DNA of 64,000 nt from Pseudomonas kribbensis. GTDB taxonomy: Bacteria > Pseudomonadota > Gammaproteobacteria > Pseudomonadales > Pseudomonadaceae. Position 1 is the stretch's first letter; every line of letters begins with the position of its first letter. The stretch is taken from positions 2,294,001 through 2,358,000 of the forward strand of contig NZ_CP029608.1 of the NCBI RefSeq assembly GCF_003352185.1, in the 5' to 3' direction. Under the pieces are notes generated by a model that ran no database searches, had not been told where the DNA came from, and saw nothing but the letters and a program-made list of their open reading frames with translations. The position numbers were made by a program, and so were the translations under genes. This document shows, piece after piece, positions 25,514 through 34,304 of this stretch.

Positions 25514-27433
25514 TCAAGTACGCCAGCTCAGGGAAAACAGGGTCTGCCCCGGCAGCTCGAAGCGCACGCGCCCGTCCTGGCAACGGAAGGGCGCGTCGCG
25601 GCTGCGGTTGTCGGCGCCGAAGTAGCGCAGGGCGCCGTTGTTCAACGGGCACTTGGCGCCCGCCAGATCGACACGCTGCAACCGCGTGCCCTTGTTCACA
25701 CCCAGCAAGCCGCGCTGATCGTCGCCGGCCATGGCCAGCACATCGACTTCGAAGGCATCGTTTTCCAGCCACAGCACCTTGTGCAGCCAGTGTTGCTGGA
25801 TGAACTGCTGGGCCAGGCCCACGGGTTTGAGTTCGAAGTGTTGTTCATCCGCCGAGACGCGCAACATGCCTTTCGGATACTCCGGCTCATCGGCGGCCTG
25901 GAACCAGTTGAGCATCGTCAGCAAGCCGTCCTGGGAGGCGTTGATCACCACCGAGGCCCACCACAGCGAGGTGTAATGGGTTTCCTGATCGTAGGGGCTC
26001 AGGCTTGAGCCGCTGGACAGATTGGTCTGATCCAGCAGCAAGGCCTTGCGCGGCTGGCCCTTGGCATCAAGGCCTACCAGATCGGCGGCGCGACGCACGC
26101 TGTCGCGGTACACACGAGTGGCGAGCAGGTCGCGGACCATCCATTCATGCCAGGCCAGTGCGTCGACCTGATCGGCGGATTCGCTCAGCAGTCGCCGGGC
26201 CCAGTCGATGCCGCGTTTGTTTGCGGCGTTGTCGGCGAACGGGCCGTTGACCAGTCGCGAACTGGCCGGCATCGCGATGCGCACACCGGCCCGGGCGTTG
26301 GCCGGGTCGCTGCGCACCTGGCGGGCCATGCTGGTGAAGATCGAGCGGTATTGCTCGTAACTCGAATAATTGAGATTGGGCTCGTCGGCAAAGCCGATGT
26401 AGTGCGTGCCTTTGCCGCCAAGCAGCCGAGTGCTCGCGAGCCAGGCGTCGAGGCCGCCGTTGCTTTGCACGTCGGCACGCAAGTCGGCTTGACGCTGGCT
26501 GCCGGCAAGCAAAGTGATGTCCTGACGAATGCCGAAACGGTCCTGATAGACCTGGCGAAACGCATCTTCGAATTGCGGTTTTTTCGCCGTCACGTCGACG
26601 AAGCTGTAGTAACTGGCGGCCGTCGGTTTCAGCGCATCGAGGGCAGCATGGCTGGCGGGCGGCGGCATCACGTAGGGCAGGGCGATGCCCAGGTCCGGCG
26701 TGCGGCCGAGGACTTTGTCGTGCAGGGTCAGGCGGGTCTGGCCGTCGTCTTCGCGCAGCGGTTTGAGCTGTTGCGGGTTCTGCGCGAACAGATTGGCCGT
26801 GCCGTCGAGCCAGAACGCCGCTTTGCCACTGCCTTGCAGACGCAGGCGCCAGACTTGTTCGCGATCGCTGACCGGCAGCGCGACCTGATCGAATTGCCAA
26901 TAGGCGCGATAAGGCTTCAGCGCCAGTGACAGCTGTTGACCGTCGCTGACCCGCTGCGCTTGCAAGGCGCTGACGCCGCCGTGGAACTTGCCTGCGAGCA
27001 CCGCGTGTTCACCCGGTGCAATCCTGAAATACAACTCATCGCCGTCACGGGTTTCCGCGCTGAAATGCACCTTGGCCGGGGCGAACAGCGCCACGGTGTT
27101 TTCGTCGTGTTCGACCCGGTAATTGCGAAAGCTGTAGCCGGGGATTTCCAGCTGATAACTCGCCGCGCCCGGTGCCAGCGGCCAGCTCTGGCTGCCACGG
27201 GTTTCGCTGGCCTTGATGAACCGGTCGCCCTGCAATTTGCCCTGGCCGTCGAGCAGGTACAGGTGCTCTTCGTTGGCGTCCGCCTGCCACGCCGGCGCCC
27301 AGCGCACGGTCACGGTGTCGGGGCGATCCGCTTGCAGGTACAGGCTGCCGTCACGGATGTCGCCCCAGCGCATCGACGCCGCGAAGGCGTCCAGCGACAG
27401 GCCGAGACCGAGTAGCAGGGCCAGGCTTTTCAT
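25514..27433 (-). CDS. Exported glycoside hydrolase-like protein of the EPS operon
   Basis: The 639-residue protein begins with a signal peptide (MKSLALLLGLGLSLDAFA). After an N-terminal beta-rich part of about 230 residues comes a TIM-barrel-like part with IGFADEPNLNYSSY (candidate acid/base Glu) and DALAWHEWM (candidate nucleophile region), and a C-terminal beta part ending FSLSWRT. The layout is like clan-A enzymes such as PslG (GH39). It is probably a periplasmic hydrolase trimming the polymer. The start overlaps the Wzx stop as ATGA. A longer open frame exists upstream but is inside wzx. Confidence 0.75.
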   Translation of the reverse strand: MKSLALLLGLGLSLDAFAASMRWGDIRDGSLYLQADRPDTVTVRWAPAWQADANEEHLYLLDGQGKLQGDRFIKASETRGSQSWPLAPGAASYQLEIPGYSFRNYRVEHDENTVALFAPAKVHFSAETRDGDELYFRIAPGEHAVLAGKFHGGVSALQAQRVSDGQQLSLALKPYRAYWQFDQVALPVSDREQVWRLRLQGSGKAAFWLDGTANLFAQNPQQLKPLREDDGQTRLTLHDKVLGRTPDLGIALPYVMPPPASHAALDALKPTAASYYSFVDVTAKKPQFEDAFRQVYQDRFGIRQDITLLAGSQRQADLRADVQSNGGLDAWLASTRLLGGKGTHYIGFADEPNLNYSSYEQYRSIFTSMARQVRSDPANARAGVRIAMPASSRLVNGPFADNAANKRGIDWARRLLSESADQVDALAWHEWMVRDLLATRVYRDSVRRAADLVGLDAKGQPRKALLLDQTNLSSGSSLSPYDQETHYTSLWWASVVINASQDGLLTMLNWFQAADEPEYPKGMLRVSADEQHFELKPVGLAQQFIQQHWLHKVLWLENDAFEVDVLAMAGDDQRGLLGVNKGTRLQRVDLAGAKCPLNNGALRYFGADNRSRDAPFRCQDGRVRFELPGQTLFSLSWRT

Positions 27434-28737
27434 GCAGCCTTCCGACGTTGCAGCATCAGCCACATCGGCGCGATGTCGGCGGGCAGGATGATCAGGGTTT
27501 GCCAGAACGGCACGCCGCTCAACCGGCAATACAACACCAGCATCGCCACGGTCACCGCCAGATAGGCAATTGACGACGCCGCTGCTGCACCGACAATCCC
27601 GTAAGCCGGAATCAGCACCACGTTCAGCGCCAGGTTGAGCAGGGCGCCGAGGCCCATCAGCAGCGACACGGTGCCGGGGCGATTCTTGCCCAGCAGGTCC
27701 AGCCGCAGAATGCTCGCGTAGCACAGGCCCAACAGACCCGGCAGCAACGCCAGCAGCGCCGGATACGCCGGTTGATAGGCAACGCCAAACAGCGTGACGA
27801 TCAGCCATTCGCCGATCACCGCCATGGTCAGGCAGGCGCCGAGCATCACCGTGGCGGTCAGGCGCAGGGCCAGCGGGGTGACCTTGTCCATGCCTTCGTC
27901 CTGTTGCAGCAGGCGTTTCATCAGCGGCGTGGTCACGGCTTCGGGGACGATCAACAGCAGTTCGGCGGCGGCGCTGGCCATGGCGTAATGACCCAGCGCG
28001 GTACTGCCAAGGAGGGCGCCGATGAACAGGTAATCGGAACGCAGGATGACTTGCTGGAACAGCAGATCCGGATGACTGCGGGCGCTGTAGCGCAGCAGTT
28101 CGTTCTGGCTGGCGCGGTCCCATTGCAGCTGCAACGGCTGCGCGCGCTTGAGCCAGACCCAACCGGCCAGCACCACCAGGCTGATTCCCGCCAGCCAACT
28201 GATCAGCGCCGCTTCCAGGGCCGCTTCCTTCCACATCCAGAACAGCGCGAGAAACAACAGCAGCGGTGCCAGGGATTCCACCAGACGCAAGGCATTGAAG
28301 GCGACCACGCCGCCGGATGCATTGTGCAACGTCAGCAGGCCGCTCTTGAGCACGGTCAAAGGCACCGCCAGCAGCAACAGCCACGCCAGCAGGCCGAGTT
28401 GCACGGTCACGTCCAGTTCACTGCCGAACTCGCGCACCAGCGCCACCACCAGCAAGGTCAACAACCCCGCCAGCAAGCAACCGAAGACCAGCACCTGAGC
28501 CAGCAGCAAGCCCATCGGCCGCTGCTTGGCGGCCTGGTAACCGACAGCGGAATTCAAGCCACCGCTGGTGGCCGCGCTGATCAGGTCGGGCAGGGTGCTG
28601 AGCAGGGCAAACAGGCCGCGCTCGCTGGGGCCGAGAATCCGCGCCAGCAACACGTTTCTCAGCAGGCGCAGGGCGATCATCGCCAGTTTGGTGCCCATGC
28701 TCAGCGCCAGGTGCTTGAGGTAACTGCTTCGACTCAT
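27430..28737 (-). CDS. Wzx-type polysaccharide flippase
   Basis: The 435-residue protein is an MVF/MATE-like O-unit flippase with 12 or so hydrophobic segments across the whole length, including the start SSYLKHLALSMGTKLAMIAL and the polar GLNSAVGYQAAKQRP loop. It would move the lipid-linked repeat unit across the inner membrane. It begins at MSRSSYLKH (28737) and overlaps the deacetylase stop by 4 bases. Confidence 0.88.
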   Translation of the reverse strand: MSRSSYLKHLALSMGTKLAMIALRLLRNVLLARILGPSERGLFALLSTLPDLISAATSGGLNSAVGYQAAKQRPMGLLLAQVLVFGCLLAGLLTLLVVALVREFGSELDVTVQLGLLAWLLLLAVPLTVLKSGLLTLHNASGGVVAFNALRLVESLAPLLLFLALFWMWKEAALEAALISWLAGISLVVLAGWVWLKRAQPLQLQWDRASQNELLRYSARSHPDLLFQQVILRSDYLFIGALLGSTALGHYAMASAAAELLLIVPEAVTTPLMKRLLQQDEGMDKVTPLALRLTATVMLGACLTMAVIGEWLIVTLFGVAYQPAYPALLALLPGLLGLCYASILRLDLLGKNRPGTVSLLMGLGALLNLALNVVLIPAYGIVGAAAASSIAYLAVTVAMLVLYCRLSGVPFWQTLIILPADIAPMWLMLQRRKAA

Positions 28738-29735
28738 GGTCGCGCCCCGCGAAAGATCCGCCACGACAGCAGCTCGGGGTTGCGCGCCGTCCGTTGACTG
28801 ACGCCGAAGCGCGGCAGGTTCAGTGGATCTCCGGCACCGCGATAGATCCCGGTGCCGGTGCCGAGGGCGAACGGATAATCGTGGCTGGCAATCTGTTCAC
28901 GGACTCGCGCGTCGTTATCGCCGTTGGGGTAGCAGTACACCGGCAATGGCCGGTTGCAGCCGTTGTTCAGGGCGTCGCGGCTGCGGCTGATTTCTTCGCT
29001 CAGGCGCACATCGTCGAGAGCAGTGAGGATCGCGTGGCTGGCACCGTGAGGACCGAAACGCACCAGCCCCGAAGCCTCCATCGCCCGCACCTGATGCCAG
29101 TCCAGCGCCTGGGGCAGTGACTCTGGCGGGCATTCGTTGGTCAGGCGTTCGAGGATCGAAGGGTCGGTGTTCTTCAAGCTTTGCAGATAGTGCAGCAACG
29201 TCAGGCTGCGACGATCCACATCGATGTCGTCCATCAGCACCGGCAATGGGTGGTGGAGCGCCTGCAGACAGTCGATCAGGTGCATGCGCGGTTTTTCGCC
29301 GTGGCTGCCCCACAGGGTTTCTCCGATGCTTTCCCACCAGAAGCGCTGGCGGCTGCCGATGAAATCAGTGGAGAGGAAAATGCTCGCCGGCACCTGATGC
29401 TTTTGCAGCAGCGGGAAGGCATTGGCGGCGTTGTCGCGCCAGCCGTCATCGAAGGTCAGCGCCACTTGCGGGCGCTCGCGGCGCAGGGCGTTGGGCTGGA
29501 GGATTTCCATCAGCGGCACGCAGTCGAAGTGCCTGCGCAGCCACACCAGCAGATGCTCGAAGGCTTTCGGGCCGACGCACAGTTCGTTGCGATGCGGCAG
29601 GTCGGCGGCGCGGTCGTTGGACAGCACCCGGTGCAACATCAGGATCACCCCGGCGCCGTGCAACTGGTTTCGTCCCACGGGCGAGTTGAGATAGAGCCAG
29701 CCACTGGTGCGTTTTATCAGTTGTTTGATCGCCAT
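28734..29735 (-). CDS. Polysaccharide deacetylase (NodB-like)
   Basis: The 333-residue protein has NodB motif 1 (VALTFDDGWRDNAANAF, residues 92-108), the metal histidine motif HGASHAIL (residues 226-233) and the PVYCYPNGDND region near 272. These are carbohydrate esterase family 4 signs. It would deacetylate N-acetylhexosamines of the polymer or its precursor. Operon overlap with wzx is ATGA. Confidence 0.85.
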   Translation of the reverse strand: MAIKQLIKRTSGWLYLNSPVGRNQLHGAGVILMLHRVLSNDRAADLPHRNELCVGPKAFEHLLVWLRRHFDCVPLMEILQPNALRRERPQVALTFDDGWRDNAANAFPLLQKHQVPASIFLSTDFIGSRQRFWWESIGETLWGSHGEKPRMHLIDCLQALHHPLPVLMDDIDVDRRSLTLLHYLQSLKNTDPSILERLTNECPPESLPQALDWHQVRAMEASGLVRFGPHGASHAILTALDDVRLSEEISRSRDALNNGCNRPLPVYCYPNGDNDARVREQIASHDYPFALGTGTGIYRGAGDPLNLPRFGVSQRTARNPELLSWRIFRGARP

Positions 29736-29748
29736 GGCTTGAGCCCTC

Positions 29749-30885
29749 TCAACGGTTTTGGTCAGGGTTCCACTGGGCGTAACGCTGGCCGCGCAAAAAC
29801 TGCCACAGGCCGATGCTCATGCCCGCCAATGTCACCAGCAGGAATGCCGCAAGGCGGAACGGTTTGGGTAAGCGGTGTTGCGAATCCAGCAGACCGGCAA
29901 TCGCGATGGCGTAGCCGATCAGTTGCGCGATCAGACTCAGGCGATAGAAACCGTGGTCATCCCACAGCCAGAAATTGCTCAGCAGCAACGGCAGCAACAA
30001 GATCGGTGCCAGCCGCCGGATCAGCTTGTGGCTGATCAGCGCGATCGAATACAGCCCGTGCTTGAGCGGATTGAGCAGCTCACTGCGCTGGGCCAGGCTT
30101 TGCAGGCCGCCGACGGTGACCCGCTGGCGCCGGCGGAATTGTTTGTCCGCTTCATCGACGCCGTGGTCGATCACCTGCGCTTCCGGCACGTAGACGATGC
30201 GTTTGAATTTCACCGGGGCGCAGGTGCTGATGAAGAAGTCGTCGTTGACTTCCGCTGGCACGTCTTCGAACAACTCACGGCGCAGGGCAAGCAGGGCGCC
30301 GTCGGCCGAGACCATGCAGCCGGTGCGGTTCTCGACCCGGCGCAGCCAGCCTTCGTAATGACGATAGAGGCTGTCGCCGACACTCAAACCGCCGCCGGTG
30401 ACCGGGATCACCATGTGCCCGGCGCAGGCGCCGACCTGCGGATCGCTCAGGGGCGCGAGCAGGTAGCCGAGGGTTTCCCGCGACCATTGGTTGTCGGCAT
30501 CGGTGAACACCAGAATGTCGCCCGTGGCCAGGGCCACGCCTGCATTGAGTGTCGCCGCCTTGCCCTGACGCGGCAGGTCGAGCACGGTGATCCGTGGGTC
30601 GACCACCTTGTGCGCGCACGCCACGGTGTCGTCGCTGGAACCGTCACTGGCCAGAATGATTTGCAGGGTGGCCGGCTGATAATCCTGGGACAGCAGCGAG
30701 CGCAGCTTGTGTTCGATGTGCCGCGCCTCGTTGTGCGCGGCGATCACGATGCTGATGTTCAGCGGGGGCGTCGGGCTGTGGCGCCACGCCGGAAACAGCG
30801 GCGCCAGCAGCGTCAGCAGCAACGGGTAGCCGACGTAGGCGTACACCGGCAGCAACAGGCACATCCAGAAAATGAACTCAGCCAC
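29749..30885 (-). CDS. Family 2 glycosyltransferase with C-terminal membrane segments
   Basis: The 378-residue protein starts at GTG 30885: AGGAGG lies seven bases upstream, whereas ATG 30903 has none. One N-terminal membrane segment precedes the GT-A domain (IVIAAHNEARHIE, ILASDGSSDDT, FTDADNQWS and VNDDFFIS) and three or more C-terminal membrane segments follow (for example LAPILLLPLLLSNFWLW). The stretch DQNR ends it. It adds a sugar to the lipid-linked unit. It overlaps the next upstream gene by 8 bases. Confidence 0.85.
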   Translation of the reverse strand: MAEFIFWMCLLLPVYAYVGYPLLLTLLAPLFPAWRHSPTPPLNISIVIAAHNEARHIEHKLRSLLSQDYQPATLQIILASDGSSDDTVACAHKVVDPRITVLDLPRQGKAATLNAGVALATGDILVFTDADNQWSRETLGYLLAPLSDPQVGACAGHMVIPVTGGGLSVGDSLYRHYEGWLRRVENRTGCMVSADGALLALRRELFEDVPAEVNDDFFISTCAPVKFKRIVYVPEAQVIDHGVDEADKQFRRRQRVTVGGLQSLAQRSELLNPLKHGLYSIALISHKLIRRLAPILLLPLLLSNFWLWDDHGFYRLSLIAQLIGYAIAIAGLLDSQHRLPKPFRLAAFLLVTLAGMSIGLWQFLRGQRYAQWNPDQNR

Positions 30886-31846
30886 GGGCAGGCCTCCTGG
30901 CATTCCAATGACACAGACTGAGAATGAACGCCGCGCCGGCCAGGTGCAGGCGCACCCAATGCAGTCCCCACAGTTGCAGGGTCAGGCCGATATCGTGCTG
31001 GCGGCGACTCTGACGAATGCTGAGCACCAGCGCCGGGATCGTGGTCATGAACACCATGACCGCGGCGTGATGGGGAAAACCGTTGAGCAGCGCGGAGATC
31101 GCCAGCAGATCCAGCAGCCACGCCGCCAGCGACAACAGCGGAAAACGCAGCAGGCGCAGGCTGAAACCATGGGTGCGCAGCAGCTGCAAATGGCTGCCCT
31201 GGCGCCACATTTCCTTGCCCATCCATTCGCGCCAGTTCATTTCGTAGCCCCAGTGCAGGGCCACGGATTCGTTGACCGACAGCAGGCGTGCGCCCTGTTC
31301 GCTCTGGCGCAGGGTGAACTCCTTGTCTTCGCCGGTGCGCAGGGATTCGTTGAACCCGCCGACCTTGTCGAACCAGCGCCGATGCATCAGCAGGTTGGAG
31401 CTGGGCAACCAGTCCACGGCATGGGCGGTGTGGCTGGTCGGGCGCAGGGTGCGGCGTTGCCAGGCCACGGCGTACCACGGTGCAGAGGCGGGGGTGTGCA
31501 GATCCAGCCCGAACACATCGGCGTGACCCTCGGCCTCGAGGGCGAAGAGCCCGGTGAGCCAGTCTTCGGGCATTTCGATGTCGGCATCGATGAACGCCAG
31601 CCAGTCACCGGTGGCGACGGCGGTGCCGCGATTGCGCAGGGCGCCGATCAACACGCCCGGCACCACCAGCACTTGCGCGCCGAACTGGCGGGCGATCTGC
31701 GGGCCCTCATCGCTGGAGCCGTTATCGACCACGATCAGTTCGCACTCGACATTGGCCGCATGGGCGGCTTTCTGCGCCGCCAGCAGGGTGCGGCCGATGT
31801 GGCGGCCCTCGTTGTACATCGGGATGACGACACTGATCCGGCTCAT
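30878..31846 (-). CDS. Family 2 glycosyltransferase
   Basis: The 322-residue protein starts MSRISVVIPMYNEGRHIGRT at 31846 with a 4-base overlap with the wzy end; the open frame runs to 31918. GT-A motifs are VVDNGSSDEG, FIDADIEMPEDWL, and GYEMNWREWMGKEMWRQG. Two C-terminal hydrophobic segments follow. It is one of three transferases for the repeating unit. Confidence 0.88.
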   Translation of the reverse strand: MSRISVVIPMYNEGRHIGRTLLAAQKAAHAANVECELIVVDNGSSDEGPQIARQFGAQVLVVPGVLIGALRNRGTAVATGDWLAFIDADIEMPEDWLTGLFALEAEGHADVFGLDLHTPASAPWYAVAWQRRTLRPTSHTAHAVDWLPSSNLLMHRRWFDKVGGFNESLRTGEDKEFTLRQSEQGARLLSVNESVALHWGYEMNWREWMGKEMWRQGSHLQLLRTHGFSLRLLRFPLLSLAAWLLDLLAISALLNGFPHHAAVMVFMTTIPALVLSIRQSRRQHDIGLTLQLWGLHWVRLHLAGAAFILSLCHWNARRPARG

Positions 31847-33213
31847 GCCCTGGTCTCCACCAACGGTGCTTGCTCGGCCTTCAGGCGCAGGACGCTGGTG
31901 AGCGCGAGCATGATCCACACGTACTTCTGGTTCGGTGCACTGAGGAACATCAGGAACAGGGTCAGCGACAGGAAACCCACCCCCAGGTGGGTCATCATGT
32001 CGGCCTGTTCCCAGTCGCGGCGCTGCATCCAGGCGCGGCGCGCGCGAATCAGGTTGTACAGGCCCAGCGCGAGCATGCCGACGAACAGCAGCCCGGCGGG
32101 AATCCCCAGTTCGCTGAAGATTTCCAGGTAGGTGTTGTGCGCCCGGCGATACAAGTCACCGATCTTGCGGTTGGCGGAAAACGCCTTGGCGTAGCCGGTG
32201 GTGGCGTAATGCAGAGGGAAGGTGCCGGGGCCGGAACCAAGCAACGGGTTCTCGCGGATCATCTGGCTGCCGACCACGATGTACGAAGCGCGGCGGCCAA
32301 GGGATTCGTCATCGTGGCCACGGGCGCCGGCACTGAGCACGCTCAGCGACTGGATACGCGCCAGATAGCCGGCGGGCATCGCATAGATCGCCAGCGGAAT
32401 CACGATCGCCAGGCCAAGCATGGCGAAGCCCAGGTGCCGTGGACGGATGCGTGTCAGTTGCGCGCGGTAGTGCCAGCAACCGATCACCAGACTCAACGCC
32501 AGCACCACCAGCCCGGAGCGCGATTCGGTCTTGGTCATGCCGCCGAGCAGCAGCAGGCAGCAACCGCCCCAGAACAACCGGTGCAACAGGTTCGGGCTAC
32601 GAATGATCAACAGCAGGCCCAGCGGTACGGCGAAGGCGATCAGCATGGCGAAGGCGTTCGGGTCTTCGAGCAGACCGGCGGCGCGGCCCTGATCCTGGAA
32701 TTTGGTCGAGAACATCGCCATCGCGCAGGTGGCGCTGACGGCCAGCGTCACCAGGCGGGCGAACAGGTCGAGGTTCAATTCGCGTCCGATCAGCAAGGTG
32801 ATGACGAACAGGATCAGACCGACGCTGAGTTCGCGCAGATGACCCAGAGACATGCCCATGTCATCGGTGTTGAGCAGGCTCAGAAAGTACAGAACCATGA
32901 ACCAGATCAGGTAACGCCAGATATTGCTGCGCAGGCGTTCCGCCGGGATCTGATGCATCGCCAGTTGCAGCATCAGGATCACGGCCAGCGACGCGCCGAT
33001 CAGCTTGCTGCCCGACAGCGAGCTGTCCTTGAAGAAGCCCTCGAACGGCACCAGCGCGGCAATGCCGAGCAGGCCCCAGGTCGGCTTGCGGTAGAGCACG
33101 GCGAACCCCACCAGACCGAGCACTGCGCCCGGCGCAAGATAGGGCCACGGACTGGCCAGCAAGGCGATGCAGACCAGACCCAGCAAGCTGACGATCGAGA
33201 GCGGGAAAATCAT
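31843..33213 (-). CDS. Wzy-type polysaccharide polymerase (O-antigen ligase family)
   Basis: The 456-residue membrane protein has about 12 hydrophobic segments, a large periplasmic loop and the Wzy_C/O-antigen ligase signature PLLGSGPGTF (about residue 340) followed by RRAHNTYLEIFSELGIP. In a Wzx/Wzy operon, polymerase is the expected role. Start MIFPLSIVSLLGLV is at 33213, overlapping the glycosyltransferase stop by 4 bases; the upstream open frame is not real. Confidence 0.85.
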   Translation of the reverse strand: MIFPLSIVSLLGLVCIALLASPWPYLAPGAVLGLVGFAVLYRKPTWGLLGIAALVPFEGFFKDSSLSGSKLIGASLAVILMLQLAMHQIPAERLRSNIWRYLIWFMVLYFLSLLNTDDMGMSLGHLRELSVGLILFVITLLIGRELNLDLFARLVTLAVSATCAMAMFSTKFQDQGRAAGLLEDPNAFAMLIAFAVPLGLLLIIRSPNLLHRLFWGGCCLLLLGGMTKTESRSGLVVLALSLVIGCWHYRAQLTRIRPRHLGFAMLGLAIVIPLAIYAMPAGYLARIQSLSVLSAGARGHDDESLGRRASYIVVGSQMIRENPLLGSGPGTFPLHYATTGYAKAFSANRKIGDLYRRAHNTYLEIFSELGIPAGLLFVGMLALGLYNLIRARRAWMQRRDWEQADMMTHLGVGFLSLTLFLMFLSAPNQKYVWIMLALTSVLRLKAEQAPLVETRA

Positions 33214-34304
33214 GCGCGTGCCTCCCGTGCCGTGCGGATGTACAGCTGCGACCAGCGTTCGGCCAGGGCCTTGAGGTCGTAGCGGTCCTGTTGCGTGCGT
33301 TTTGCGTTGTCCCGCAGCCGGCGCGCCAGCCCGCTGTCGCTCAGCAGCGTGTCGAGCTGACGGCCCAGTGCGGTACTGTCGGTCGGCGCGGCGAGCAGGC
33401 CGTTGTGCCGGTGTTCCAGCACATCGGGAATCCCGCCGACCGCAAAGGCCACCACCGGCACGCCGGTCTGCATGGCCTCCAGCAAAATCATCGGTGTGCC
33501 TTCGGTGCGCGAGCTGATCACCAGCGCGTCGAGCCGCTGCCACCAGTGGCGCATGTCGTTCTGATAACCCGGCAGACGAATGCGCTGCTGCAACCCGGCG
33601 GCGTCGATCCGCGCCTGCAGCGCCTCGCGTTCAGGGCCGTCACCAAGCATTACTGCGTCGAGTTGCGGGTGCTGATGACACAGCGGGATCAGGGCATCGA
33701 GGAACAGATCCGGGCCTTTCTCGCTGCTCAAGCGGCCGACATATCCGGCGAGCCAGCGCGGATTTTCAGCTTGCAGCGTTTGCTGGGCGACCGCTGCCGG
33801 CAGGCCGTTGGGGATCACTTGCAGCTTCTCCGCCTGCACGCTGGCCTGGCGGTGCAGCACCGCGATGCTTTCGGCCACGCACACCACCCGGTCCACCGAG
33901 GCGGTGCGGCACAGTTGCAGGCTGAGCCAGGTGTAGAACTTCTGCTTGCGGCTGCGCGGAGTAAAACCGTGTTGCGTGATCACCAGCGGCAGACGCAACA
34001 GCGAAGCGCCGACCCAGCCGAACAACAGGCCCTTGAAATTATGGGTGTTGATCAACGGACGCTCCGCCCGGCGCTGGCGCAAATGCCCGAGCAGTGCGCC
34101 GAGCCCGGCGCACCCTTGCGCATCGACGCCAGCTTCGCGAAAGCGCTCGATCAGCTGCGCTGGCGCATCGAGAAACAGCACCTGATGCTGCCCCGGTGTT
34201 GCCAGGCAATGATCCAGCAACATCCGCTCGGCCCCATAGAAGCCGCCGCTGCTGAGCAAATGAATGATCGGCAGCGCAGCGTTCGGGGAGGACGGCGTGT
34301 TCAA
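33210..34304 (-). CDS. Family 4 glycosyltransferase
   Basis: The 364-residue GT-B transferase has a Rossmann N-terminus (IIHLLSSGGFYGAER) and the GT4 C-terminal signature with EX7E in SSRTEGTPMILLEAM. It overlaps the Wzz gene start region by 4 bases. It adds one sugar of the repeat; donor unknown. Confidence 0.9.
   Translation of the reverse strand: MNTPSSPNAALPIIHLLSSGGFYGAERMLLDHCLATPGQHQVLFLDAPAQLIERFREAGVDAQGCAGLGALLGHLRQRRAERPLINTHNFKGLLFGWVGASLLRLPLVITQHGFTPRSRKQKFYTWLSLQLCRTASVDRVVCVAESIAVLHRQASVQAEKLQVIPNGLPAAVAQQTLQAENPRWLAGYVGRLSSEKGPDLFLDALIPLCHQHPQLDAVMLGDGPEREALQARIDAAGLQQRIRLPGYQNDMRHWWQRLDALVISSRTEGTPMILLEAMQTGVPVVAFAVGGIPDVLEHRHNGLLAAPTDSTALGRQLDTLLSDSGLARRLRDNAKRTQQDRYDLKALAERWSQLYIRTAREARA

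Noticed and set aside
27434..28384. Upstream extension of the EPS hydrolase frame
   Set aside because: It lies wholly in wzx in another frame; the signal peptide at MKSLALLLGL fixes the start at 27433.
33214..33543. Upstream extension of the wzy frame
   Set aside because: It lies in the glycosyltransferase gene and has R-rich shadow composition; start MIFPLS overlaps the previous stop correctly.
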